Positions 43,580 to 51,557 of a stretch of 64,000 nt of DNA are shown one piece after another. Each line of letters starts with the position of its first letter. Position 1 is the stretch's first letter. Below the pieces are notes generated by a model. That model made no database searches and was not told where the DNA came from. It saw only the letters and a list, made by a program, of their open reading frames with translations. The DNA comes from CAYLMG01 sp964464635 (GTDB taxonomy: Bacteria; Planctomycetota; Phycisphaerae; Sedimentisphaerales; Anaerobacaceae): contig CAYXGT010000002.1 in the NCBI GenBank assembly GCA_964464635.1, forward strand, positions 16,881 to 80,880, in the 5' to 3' direction. The position numbers were made by a program, and so were the translations under genes.

Positions 43580-44452
43580 ATGCAGAGTAAAACAAAAATT
43601 CAGGAACTTCTGGTATCAGCAGGAATACGCCCAAATAAAAGTCTGGGTCAGCATTTTCTTATCGACCTTAACCTTATGCGGCTTCTTTTGGCAACTGCGA
43701 ATGTCACCGGAGACGATATAGTTCTGGAGGCCGGCTGCGGCACGGGGTCATTGACACAGGCGCTCGCCGAAAAGGCAGGAGCTGTGGTTGCTGTTGAGAT
43801 AGATACCGCCCTGGCTGAAATTGCACGGGAACAACTGGCTGACAAAAAAAACGTTCAGATTATCAACGCTGACATATTGCAGAAAAAAAGCGTTATCAAT
43901 CCTGACGTTATTAAATTGATAATGAAGCTGCGAAAAACCTTTGCCGGCCGATTTCTGCTTGTGGCGAATCTTCCTTATAATGTCGCCTCGCCTTTGGTTA
44001 TAAATCTTGTTACCGGCTCACCTGCTGCCGACGGTATGTATGTAACGGTTCAAAAAGAGGTTGCCGAGCGGATGGCCGCGAAGGCGGGGACAAAAAAATA
44101 CGGTACGCTAAGTGTGTTATTACAGGCGACGGGCGATGTCAAAATTGAAAGGCCTTTGCCGGCGAGCGTTTTCTGGCCTGTACCGAAAGTCGATTCAGCT
44201 ATGGTCAGTTTCGTTCGCAGCAGTAAAAAAACGGAACGAATAAAAAACATCGAGACGTTACGCAGAATTGTAAACTTGTTTATGCAGCAGAGACGAAAAA
44301 TGCTCAAATCCATAATAAAATCCTCACAGAAAGAATTCAAGCGAGTTCAAAGCTGGCAGCAAATTTTTGAAAGCTGCGATATAGATTCAAACTTTAGGCC
44401 TGCACAGTTGAGTCCCGCTGATTATGTCAAACTTGCAAACGCCCTCTCGTGA
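43580..44452 (+). CDS. rsmA: 16S rRNA dimethyladenosine transferase
   Basis: Dimethylates two adjacent adenines in the 3' helix of 16S rRNA during ribosome assembly. The 290-residue protein has S-L-G-Q-H-F-L-I-D, the SAM-binding E-A-G-C-G-T-G-S-L-T motif, V-E-I-D and the catalytic N-L-P-Y-N-V. The C-terminal Q-Q-R-R-K-M-L basic domain is present. An insertion with many Lys/Arg lies near residues 100-120. No neighbour belongs to the same pathway. Confidence 0.94.
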   Translation: MQSKTKIQELLVSAGIRPNKSLGQHFLIDLNLMRLLLATANVTGDDIVLEAGCGTGSLTQALAEKAGAVVAVEIDTALAEIAREQLADKKNVQIINADILQKKSVINPDVIKLIMKLRKTFAGRFLLVANLPYNVASPLVINLVTGSPAADGMYVTVQKEVAERMAAKAGTKKYGTLSVLLQATGDVKIERPLPASVFWPVPKVDSAMVSFVRSSKKTERIKNIETLRRIVNLFMQQRRKMLKSIIKSSQKEFKRVQSWQQIFESCDIDSNFRPAQLSPADYVKLANALS

Positions 44453-44557
44453 CTCGTCGCTGGTATCGAGTATCGAAAAATTTACCTTGATGTTTTTCAA
44501 ATTATCTGATAAAATGCCAGCCTTGTTTGTGTTCTTGTAAAATTTAAGGGGTATGTT

Positions 44558-47038
44558 ATGACTAAAAATCAATCATCAAAGCACATCATCTCATCAATCT
44601 TACTTTTAATTTTATTGGTTTTTGTTTTTCCGTTTTTGCCGGATGCGGGCAATCCTCAATCGGCTGTTGCCGCTGAGAAGAAGCCGGTCGAAGTCAAAGA
44701 GCAGCTCGATATTATCAAAGCGGTTCCTTTTACCGACGTTCACCTTAACGATGTTTTCTGGGCGCCGCGGATTGAGACCAACCGCTCAGTTACGATTCCG
44801 CACGCTTTCGAGAAATGCGAAGAGACGGGCAGGGTGGAAAATTTCGAGAGGGCTGCAAAGGTTCTTCGCGGCGAAAAGCTCGAAGACGACAGGATTCGCG
44901 GTTACAGCTTTGACGATACTGACATTTACAAGACGATGGAGGGAGCGTCATTCGGATTGTCAGTAAAGGCCGACGCCAAAATGGAAAAATACCTTGATAA
45001 GCTTATTGAGAAGATAGCTGCTGCACAGGAGCCCGACGGCTATCTTTATACCGCGAGGACGATTAATCCAGAACATCCCCACGAATGGGCGGGCAAAAAA
45101 CGATGGGAGAAAGTCAGGGATTTAAGTCACGAGTTATACAATATGGGTCATTTTTACGAGGCTGCCGTCGCGCATTATCAGGCGACGGGCAAAAAGACGA
45201 TGCTCGATATAGCAACGAAGAATGCGGATTTGCTTTGTGAGACTTTCGGGCCCGGCAAAAACGAATACTGGCCGGGTCATCAGATTATCGAGATGGCACT
45301 TTGCAAACTTTATCGCGCAACCGGTGAGAAAAAATATCTCGACCTTGCGGAATTTTTTCTTGATACGCGGGGACCAGACGCGCGTCGAGGCACTTACGCC
45401 CAGGCACACAAGAAAGTCACCGAACAGAGCGAGGCTGTAGGTCATGCTGTCAGGGCGCTTTATATGTATTCAGGAATGGCTGATGTCGCGACGCTGACCG
45501 GCGACAAGAGTTATATAGATGCCATCGACAGGATATGGGATGACGTGGTCGGCAAAAAGCTTTATATCACGGGCGGGATAGGCGCTGCGGGCGGTCACGA
45601 GGGTTTTGCCGATGCTTATGAGCTGCCGAATATGACCGCGTACTGTGAGACGTGCGCGGCTATCGCAAACGCGTACTGGAATCACCGGTTATTTATGCTG
45701 CACGGTGACGCAAAGTATATCGACGTGCTCGAGAGAACTCTTTATAACGGATTAATCGACGGCGTGTCATTAGACGGCAAGAGATTTTTCTATCCGAACC
45801 CGCTTGCTTCCAGGGGTCAGCACTCCCGGAGCGAGTGGTTCGGCTGTGCGTGCTGCCCGTCGAATATAGCAAGGTTTGTCGCTTCGGTGCCGGGTTATCT
45901 GTATGCTACGAAGGGCGATGAGCTTTATGTGAACCTATTTGCCGGCGGCTCGGCAGATATAAAGCTCGGAGATAATAAGGTCAGGATTACACAGAAGACG
46001 CGCTACCCCTGGGACGGCGATATTAAAATGACAGTCGAGCCTGCGGCCGAATCGAAGTTTACAATCAAGGTTCGCATTCCCGGCTGGGCGAGAAACGAAG
46101 TTGTGCCCACCGACCTTTATCATTACCTGAACAAAAGCAGCGAGAAGCCGATTCTGAAAGTTAACGGTAAAACGGTCGAATTGAATATTGATAAAGGTTT
46201 CATCAGCCTTGAGCGTGTCTGGAAAAAATCTGACACGATTGAATTGTCGCTGCCGATGCCGATAAGACGCGTAATCGCGAACGAAAAGGTTGAGGCGGAC
46301 AGAGGCAGGGCTGCGATAGAGCGCGGGCCTCTGATGTTCTGTGCGGAATGGCCGGACAATAATAATCGCGTGCTGAACCTGATGTTAACTGATGATGCGA
46401 AACTCAGAACTGAGCCTAATGATATGCTTGGCGGAATACTTACTATCAGAGGCAAGGCCTACGAAACAAAAGAAGGTGAAGATGATAAAATCATAAAGAC
46501 CGGGCACGAGCTTGTGCTTATACCTTATTACGCCTGGGCTCATCGCGGCAGCGGCGAGATGACGGTCTGGCTGGCGAGAAATGAAGAATCGGCTGAGCCT
46601 ATAATGAGACCTACAATCGCTTCCGAAAGCAGAATAAGGATATCGAGCGGACAAGGGACGAGACGCTGTATCGTTGACGGCTTCGAGCCTCGGAATTCCG
46701 TTGACGGCGAACATTCGTATTTTCACTGGTGGCCGAATAAAGGGACCGCCGAATGGGTGCAGCTCGATTTTAACGAGCCGGCGGCTGTCTCATCGGTCGA
46801 GCTCTACTGGTACGACGATACGGGCAGAGGCGAATGCCGCGTGCCGAAAAGCTGGAAGCTGCTGTATAAGGATGGTGAGGAATACAAAGAGGTCTCGAAT
46901 CCAGGCGGTTACGGTGTCGATAAGGACAAGTTCAATAAAACCAGCTTTGAGCCTGTAGAGACGGACGGCCTGCGGGTCGAGATTCAATTGCAGGACAATT
47001 GGTCGGCGGGCATTATCGAGCTGAAGGTCAATAAATAA
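44558..47038 (+). CDS. Secreted GH127-family beta-L-arabinofuranosidase-type hydrolase
   Basis: An 826-residue protein with a signal peptide (about 1-39) and the full DUF1680/GH127 domain. The zinc and nucleophile residues are visible: C-E364-T-C366 and A-C432-C433-P-S-N, matching the Glu-Cys/Cys-Cys cluster of Bifidobacterium HypBA1. A beta-sandwich follows, and the end (about 680-826) is a discoidin-like F5/8 C-type domain (W-V-Q-L-D-F, S-V-E-L-Y-W-Y). It should release L-arabinofuranose or similar sugars from plant or algal glycans. A terminal ribokinase gene faces it. Confidence 0.9.
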   Translation: MTKNQSSKHIISSILLLILLVFVFPFLPDAGNPQSAVAAEKKPVEVKEQLDIIKAVPFTDVHLNDVFWAPRIETNRSVTIPHAFEKCEETGRVENFERAAKVLRGEKLEDDRIRGYSFDDTDIYKTMEGASFGLSVKADAKMEKYLDKLIEKIAAAQEPDGYLYTARTINPEHPHEWAGKKRWEKVRDLSHELYNMGHFYEAAVAHYQATGKKTMLDIATKNADLLCETFGPGKNEYWPGHQIIEMALCKLYRATGEKKYLDLAEFFLDTRGPDARRGTYAQAHKKVTEQSEAVGHAVRALYMYSGMADVATLTGDKSYIDAIDRIWDDVVGKKLYITGGIGAAGGHEGFADAYELPNMTAYCETCAAIANAYWNHRLFMLHGDAKYIDVLERTLYNGLIDGVSLDGKRFFYPNPLASRGQHSRSEWFGCACCPSNIARFVASVPGYLYATKGDELYVNLFAGGSADIKLGDNKVRITQKTRYPWDGDIKMTVEPAAESKFTIKVRIPGWARNEVVPTDLYHYLNKSSEKPILKVNGKTVELNIDKGFISLERVWKKSDTIELSLPMPIRRVIANEKVEADRGRAAIERGPLMFCAEWPDNNNRVLNLMLTDDAKLRTEPNDMLGGILTIRGKAYETKEGEDDKIIKTGHELVLIPYYAWAHRGSGEMTVWLARNEESAEPIMRPTIASESRIRISSGQGTRRCIVDGFEPRNSVDGEHSYFHWWPNKGTAEWVQLDFNEPAAVSSVELYWYDDTGRGECRVPKSWKLLYKDGEEYKEVSNPGGYGVDKDKFNKTSFEPVETDGLRVEIQLQDNWSAGIIELKVNK

Positions 47039-47056
47039 TTGCTGGAGTTTGAGCAT

Positions 47057-48007
47057 TTAACTTTCTTTTTGCAGGAGCTCGATGATTTCGGCTTTTGTTG
47101 GCATTGCATCGAGCGAGCCGAACCTGGTACAGATAAGCGCTCCAGCGGCACAGGCGAATTTGACAGCCTTTCTTATGTCGTCATTAGCTCCGAACGAGGC
47201 GGCCAAGGCACCGGCGAATGCGTCACCCGTGCCGGAATGATTGACAAGCTCAACTTCAAAAGCAGGTATGTGGTCTGCGGAGTTTCTGTCAACGACCATA
47301 CAACCATGTCTTCCCATCGTTATGACCGCGACGCCGACACCGCGAGCAACAATGTCCGAGCCGACAAGCTTGGCAGTGCGGATGTTTGCTGCTGAGTGCT
47401 CGGTTATGTCTGCGGCCTCGTAAAGATTTGGTATCAATACGTCGGCAGAAAAATACTCTATCGGTAGCTCGGCGGCCTTGTCAGGTTTGTCAAGAGGTCT
47501 GGCGGGATTTAGTATGATTTTTGTGGCGTGCACCTTTGCGCAACTGATAGCCGCAACAATTGCGTCCTCGGGCAGATTTCCATGAATAAGGCAGATGTCT
47601 GCTTCGGAGATTACCTGCTCTGCGAGCCTGATGTCGTTTGTGTGCAATGCGTTGTTGGCCCCGGTGTAGATGAGCGATGCGTTTTCTCCGATGGAATTAA
47701 CTATTGTTATGACGGCTCCGGTGTTTTTTGCCTCAGCAGTAAAGACGTAATCGGTGTTTATTTTATACTCGGCGAGAGTGGATTTTACTTTTGCAGCGAA
47801 GGGGTCGCCGCCGACCTTGCTTATCAGGTTGACATGACAGCCGCACAGTGCTGCCTCGACCGCCTGGTTGGGCCCGGGGCCTGTAACGTTGTACGACAGA
47901 GAACCGCCGCTGACCGGCTGAGACGGCAAAGGGAATTGACTGCACTTGACGGTAATATCTACGTAACTGCCCCCGATTATGACTAACCTTGGTACCTTAG
48001 TCGGCAT
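47057..48007 (-). CDS. rbsK: PfkB-family sugar kinase (ribokinase-like)
   Basis: A 316-residue kinase with the N-terminal G-G-S-Y-V-D-I-T-V and N-V-T-G-P-G-P-N-Q-A segments and the C-terminal anion-hole motif N-H-S-G-T-G-D-A-F-A-G-A-L (usual G-A-G-D-A-F). The catalytic Asp sits in G-T-G-D. Phosphorylates ribose or another furanose. It converges on the GH127 gene with an 18-bp gap, so a link to pentose use is possible, but neither strand nor spacing proves co-regulation. Confidence 0.85.
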   Translation of the reverse strand: MPTKVPRLVIIGGSYVDITVKCSQFPLPSQPVSGGSLSYNVTGPGPNQAVEAALCGCHVNLISKVGGDPFAAKVKSTLAEYKINTDYVFTAEAKNTGAVITIVNSIGENASLIYTGANNALHTNDIRLAEQVISEADICLIHGNLPEDAIVAAISCAKVHATKIILNPARPLDKPDKAAELPIEYFSADVLIPNLYEAADITEHSAANIRTAKLVGSDIVARGVGVAVITMGRHGCMVVDRNSADHIPAFEVELVNHSGTGDAFAGALAASFGANDDIRKAVKFACAAGALICTRFGSLDAMPTKAEIIELLQKES

Positions 48008-48274
48008 ATTTACCCCAAAAATCCTTTTTGAGTGTATCAGTTTATCGGTCTATCAGTATATCAGTTAATTTTGAAATCTCAATAAATAAAAATGGCTGCC
48101 AGTTTCCATCTGACAGCCGGTTAGCATTATGGTTCTTCTAAAAGGCTCCTAAATTTGTTTGCACACGTATCACGGCCCTCTTGGCCGTGTTACCACGGGC
48201 TTGAAGCCCGTGGTACTTACTTGTGTATTTTCGCATAATTTTGATGCAGCGTTATCAAACACTACACCTTTATC
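48008..48274. other. Intergenic region with a minus-strand terminator and a palindrome pair
   Basis: Begins with TATCAG words upstream of the kinase. GGCTGTCAG...CTGGCAGCC (48118-48094, minus strand) followed by ATTTTTATTTATT is a good intrinsic terminator for leftward transcription. At 48167-48215 lie palindromes A (ACGGCC...GGCCGT) and B (CCACGGGCTTGAAGCCCGTGG). No gene is seen. Confidence 0.6.
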
Positions 48275-48463
48275 TCAAGGCGGCGGCCGTATATGATTGA
48301 GTATTGATTGATTTTGTACCATCCTGAATAGGCTGTCGGGTACCTGTGCGGCTGCTGCGCTGCGGCAGCATTCCCGACAGCATTCAATCATAGACACCCT
48401 GCCGGCGGATTTCAGCTTCAAAAGGTGTATAACCATTGCCGGCGTCCAAAGCAATGCTTTCAT
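48275..48463 (-). CDS. Small doubtful ORF
   Basis: A possible 62-residue leftward protein beginning after GGGGAT at 48463, with a Cys pair cluster (E-C-C-R-E-C-C-R) and an Ala run encoded by a GCTGCTGCGCTGCGGCAGC hairpin. The terminator at 48118-48094 lies downstream, so a leftward transcript across here is plausible. The protein resembles no family and could be chance or a structured RNA. Confidence 0.3.
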   Translation of the reverse strand: MKALLWTPAMVIHLLKLKSAGRVSMIECCRECCRSAAAAQVPDSLFRMVQNQSILNHIRPPP

Positions 48464-48885
48464 TATACTATCCCCAAAATTTTTTTTTCACTGTAGATTG
48501 TCATCGTCTTTTTGGGAAATTTTTCTTCAGACTTATTACTACCATTTTTTTTCAGCTCCTGAAGAAGCAAACGCTGCAGAATGTTCGATTTTGATACTGA
48601 TAACAGATAAGGTTTCGTTGAAGTAAAGATGGGTAAATTGTCACAACTGGATAAGGTAATGGTAAATCTTGCTTTTATCAGTATTTATAAAGGGTATTTT
48701 GAAAAAGCCTTTGAGAACAAAAAAATTTGAAAGAATTTTATCAGGGGGGAAATTTTTTGACTGGAGAATTTTTTGCGTTAAAATATTATCAAAAGAAAAC
48801 AGAGTTGCCGAAATTTACTGTACGGCTTTGTCAGTTGTCCTTGCACAAAATGGAGTTTTAATACTTTTTAGGGGAGTCGGGTTCT
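48464..48885. other. AT-rich intergenic region
   Basis: About 420 bp, AT-rich with several TTTTTT runs. One frame is open across its right half, but it is out of phase with the lipoprotein gene and has no binding site or similarity. TTGCGTTAAAATATT near 48774 could be part of a promoter for the lipoprotein gene. Nothing else is recognised. Confidence 0.4.
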
Positions 48886-49257
48886 ATGTCTATGCAAAAG
48901 TGCCTGCCGATACTCGTTTTTGTGCTTATTTTTATCCTGGGCTGCGAGGAACAGTCGATGCAGGGCGATTTCAGGCAGACAAGTTTTGGTCTCTCCAATC
49001 AATTTTATGGCAGGCCTAACCTGTATCAGCGGAAAAACCTTCCGCAAGCTATGCGTACTGCGTACTTTATCGAGCCGGTGCGTAATATCTCAAGGGCCGA
49101 CTTGGCAGAGATAATAAAGCAAAAACAGCTCGTCGCCGAGGAAATCAAAAAAGGCCAGCACTACGTCGCTATGCGTGATTCGAGAATCGTTCAGCTCGAT
49201 AATTTTTCTGCAGGTCTAATGATTTACATAGAAAGATACCGAATCGTCGATAATTAG
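48886..49257 (+). CDS. Small putative lipoprotein
   Basis: A 123-residue protein with a signal peptide ending I-L-G-C (Cys20), a Gln/Asn/Tyr-rich linker (R-P-N-L-Y-Q-R-K) and a helical domain (A-D-L-A-E-I-I-K-Q-K-Q-L-V-A-E-E-I-K-K-G) followed by a beta end. ATG 48886 and a second ATG two codons on are both possible; GGGGAG is upstream. No family recognised. A family A palindrome follows the stop. Confidence 0.6.
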   Translation: MSMQKCLPILVFVLIFILGCEEQSMQGDFRQTSFGLSNQFYGRPNLYQRKNLPQAMRTAYFIEPVRNISRADLAEIIKQKQLVAEEIKKGQHYVAMRDSRIVQLDNFSAGLMIYIERYRIVDN

Positions 49258-49262
49258 GACAG

Positions 49263-49289
49263 TAATACGGCCGGAATGGCCGTGTTACA
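49263..49289. repeat. Single family A palindrome
   Basis: ACGGCCGGAATGGCCGT lies in the gap between the convergent lipoprotein and Doc genes and extends to within a few bases of the doc stop. Confidence 0.8.
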
Positions 49290-49725
49290 ATTCAAATTTC
49301 ACAAGATGCCTTGCGAAGAACTGGTTTGCGGCCAGGATGACGAAATCCTTGTCCCCTGCTTTGCTGCGGGCAACCCAAAGTGTAAAGTCGTATAAATCCT
49401 TCATATCAGCTCGCAACCACTTGTTATGTCTGCTCAAAAACATCAGCACAGTTGTTATTGCGATTCTTTTGTTGCCGTTCTGAAAAGGGTGATTTTTAAT
49501 CATAAGATAAAAAAGAATCGCGGCCTTATCGACTAATCCCGGGTAAAGCTGTTTTCCGTAAACCTTTTGAAAGGGAAGGGTTATGCAGCTTTCAAGAATG
49601 TTTGCGAACCTTGTTTTGAAATCCGGTATAGGCTCGTCAAAGGCAGGACGTTTTTGAGCGAGCTTGAAAGCTGTCAGTTGTACCATTTCTATTGTGAGCT
49701 CGCCGCCTATTCCCTGCTGAGCCAT
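49285..49725 (-). CDS. doc: Doc-type Fic-fold toxin
   Basis: A 146-residue protein with the Doc signature N-H79-P-F-Q-N-G-N-K-R and the flanking V-D-K-A-A-I-L-F-Y-L and T-V-L-M-F-L helices. Doc toxins phosphorylate elongation factor Tu and stop translation. The motif has Lys and Asn in the positions that distinguish Doc from AMPylating Fic. The gene start overlaps the antitoxin gene by 19 nt, in an antitoxin-first operon. Confidence 0.88.
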   Translation of the reverse strand: MAQQGIGGELTIEMVQLTAFKLAQKRPAFDEPIPDFKTRFANILESCITLPFQKVYGKQLYPGLVDKAAILFYLMIKNHPFQNGNKRIAITTVLMFLSRHNKWLRADMKDLYDFTLWVARSKAGDKDFVILAANQFFARHLVKFEL

Positions 49726-49964
49726 AAGAATACCTTGCCGTACTCGGCTACCGCCCTGTTGACAACTGCCTCAATTCGTTTTTTGTCTTCTTTTTTTAAT
49801 TTTAGTCCGATAATATATGGCAAATCATCCTTAGAGATTATGAATCTGCCTGCGATTCTTTGGGCTGGTATCCTTCCTTTTTTTACCCTGTTATAGACTG
49901 CGATCCGGCTGAGACCCATTTTTTTTGCAAGTTCAGGTATTGTGAGCCAGCGTTTTTCAGCCAT
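49707..49964 (-). CDS. HTH antitoxin paired with Doc
   Basis: An 85-residue protein. Residues about 5-50 are an excisionase/MerR-like winged helix (L-T-I-P-E-L-A-K-K-M-G-L-S-R-I-A-V-Y-N-R). The end (R-I-E-A-V-V-N-R-A-V-A-E-Y-G-K-V-F-L-W-L) is a helix of the kind that covers the Doc active site. It should bind both its promoter and Doc. Unlike the Phd antitoxin of phage P1, the DNA-binding part is of the helix-turn-helix type. Confidence 0.8.
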   Translation of the reverse strand: MAEKRWLTIPELAKKMGLSRIAVYNRVKKGRIPAQRIAGRFIISKDDLPYIIGLKLKKEDKKRIEAVVNRAVAEYGKVFLWLSRE

Positions 49965-50458
49965 TAAAGCACCCTTGTTTATGTTAAGGTATATCTTTGC
50001 TTAACCGTTGTTAATATCTCTATATATATTAACATATAATTCGTCGGTATCAATCTTAAAGTTCAGAAAATCGCAAATTAAATCAAAAAGAATTTGGATT
50101 TAGTATTAAATAATTGTTTTTTATCGAATCTTTTACCAGCGTCCGCAGTTTTTATCCTCATTTTTAGCTTACAAAAGCATTTTTCAGTCTAAAAGTTTGA
50201 TATATGCATAACATTATAAAATATTTGTATTATTTCATACAAAAAGCTTGACAAAGTTATGTGTTGTATTAAAATAGTAACTATGTTAGATATGTATATA
50301 ACATATATTGTTCTGGTCGGCAGTAAAAACTTAACGAAAAATAGGTTACTGACCGGCAGGACAATGTGTTATGAGTCATAGATTTTTGGTCTGAAGGTTG
50401 TTTTTTCAATTAAAAAAGCGGGTTTTACAACCCAGCAAACCAGAGGTTTTAAATCAGC
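49965..50458. other. AT-rich accessory intergenic region with a strong promoter
   Basis: A very AT-rich stretch without a supported protein gene. TTGACA (50248-50253) and TAAAAT (50270-50275), 16 bp apart, form a strong promoter-like pair, and an ATATGT-ATATA-ACATAT palindrome follows. Imperfect stems such as CAGTA/TACTG and GGGTT/AACCC lie in the next 170 bp. A small untranslated RNA may start here. Confidence 0.45.
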
Positions 50459-50594
50459 TCTCCTGTAGTAACTGTCACAAGCGGCACAGGCAATTTTCTA
50501 TTAATTCTTAAAATTAACACGGTCAAAAAAGTTTTGAAACAATATAGATTTCCTTGTGTCGCCTGTGACAAACTCATAAAATCACCTTTTCTGC
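50459..50594. repeat. 135-bp repeat with internal inverted arms, copy 2
   Basis: Near-identical to 10765-10899, same orientation. It carries the last codons of the D5 helicase gene of the phage module but none of the rest of that gene, so here it is a remnant or a separate element. The 17-bp inverted arms and the AT-rich core are intact. Confidence 0.85.
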
Positions 50595-50668
50595 GGCGTT
50601 GCGTTAGTTTGAAGATGGTGAATTATAATTCTAACCTTAAGATTTTCCGGATTTTTTTAAGATTGACC

Positions 50669-50704
50669 TTGACTTTGACGTATTATATGTATATACTATG
50701 TATA
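50669..50704 (+). promoter_or_regulatory. Promoter and operator of the RelB/YafQ module
   Basis: TTGACT (50669-50674) and TATACT (50692-50697) are 17 bp apart. The -10 box is part of the inverted repeat TATAC-TAT-GTATA (50692-50704), the likely operator for the RelB-like antitoxin. Confidence 0.65.
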
Positions 50705-50756
50705 GGCAATGTAAAGCAAACATAAAGTAATAACCTTGAAATCCGGAGAAAATCCA

Positions 50757-51017
50757 ATGGCTGGCACGTCACAAATAAATACAAGAATAGATAATGACAC
50801 AAAGGAAAGGGCTGTGAAAATCCTTCACTCCCTGGGATTGACTACGTCACAGGCAATAACACTTTTTTTTAAGCAGATTATCTATACCAGGAGCATTCCT
50901 TTCGAGCTTAAAATTCCGAACGATTCTACGGCTGAAACCTTTAGAAAAACCGACGCAAATAAGGAGCTTCACCGCGTCTCGGGCATTGATGAGCTGTCAA
51001 AGGAGCTTAAGAGTTGA
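50757..51017 (+). CDS. RelB/DinJ-family antitoxin
   Basis: An 86-residue protein; ATG 50757 has GGAGA upstream. The N-terminus is a ribbon-helix-helix (I-N-T-R-I-D-N-D-T-K-E-R-A, then S-L-G-L-T-T-S-Q-A-I-T-L-F-F), the DNA-binding part of RelB/DinJ antitoxins. The C-terminus (E-L-S-K-E-L) should wrap the toxin. It overlaps the toxin gene by 4 nt. Confidence 0.88.
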   Translation: MAGTSQINTRIDNDTKERAVKILHSLGLTTSQAITLFFKQIIYTRSIPFELKIPNDSTAETFRKTDANKELHRVSGIDELSKELKS

Positions 51018-51280
51018 ATTTAGTTTATACAAGCCGATTCAAAAAAGACTTTAAGATAATGACCAAACGCGGCAAGGACACCGGTAATCTTTTTGACGTT
51101 ATCGAAAGAATGCTCGAAGGGAAAACCTTACCCGCAAAATATCAGGACCATCCACTTGTCGGGAAATGGAGGAGCAGACGTGACTGTCATATCGGGCCGG
51201 ACTGGATTCTGATTTACTGTGTAAGGGGCGACGATCTAATCCTCGAACGAACAGGAAGTCACAGCGGTCTGTTCAGATAA
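51014..51280 (+). CDS. yafQ: YafQ-family mRNA interferase toxin
   Basis: An 88-residue RelE-fold toxin starting with TTG in a TTGA overlap with the antitoxin. The YafQ catalytic residues align: His46, His59, Asp63 and His83 (YafQ His50, His63, Asp67, His87). K-W-R-S-R-R-D-C-H-I and R-T-G-S-H-S-G-L-F are visible. It cuts mRNA on the ribosome. All catalytic residues are present, so it should be active. Confidence 0.9.
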   Translation: MNLVYTSRFKKDFKIMTKRGKDTGNLFDVIERMLEGKTLPAKYQDHPLVGKWRSRRDCHIGPDWILIYCVRGDDLILERTGSHSGLFR

Positions 51281-51557
51281 TCCTTTATAATCATTATGAA
51301 GTGACACACTTTTATATTGGTTGTTTGTTACTCATCGTAAGTATTTAACTCTTAATTCTTCATTCTTAATTCTCAATTTGCTTTGTAGAAAACACCTCTA
51401 TTGTCATTCCCGCGCAGGCGGGAATCCAGTTTTTTAATTTATGGATTCCGCATCAAGTGCGGAATGACAGTTGAACAAGTTTCTTTTCTACAAAGCATTC
51501 TCAATTCTGAATTTTGGGGATTCAACAGGGAGGTTGAAATGAAAGACGGGTCAGGCA
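51281..51557. repeat. Intergenic repeats before the sigma-like gene
   Basis: Contains CTTAATTCTTCATTC words, an inverted copy (51380-51427) of the 1125-1172 segment with the palindrome CATTCCCGC-GCAGG-CGGGAAT, and another imperfect palindrome (GGATTCCGC...GCGGAATGAC). A strong GGGAGG site at 51528-51533 precedes ATG 51539, which reads in a different frame from the next gene. Confidence 0.7.

Noticed and set aside
10568..50594. The two 135-bp copies as attL/attR of one 40-kb prophage
   Set aside because: The interval is full of core genes (dxs, nadK, miaA, rsmA and others), so it cannot be a single integrated element; copy 1 also overlaps a phage gene end.
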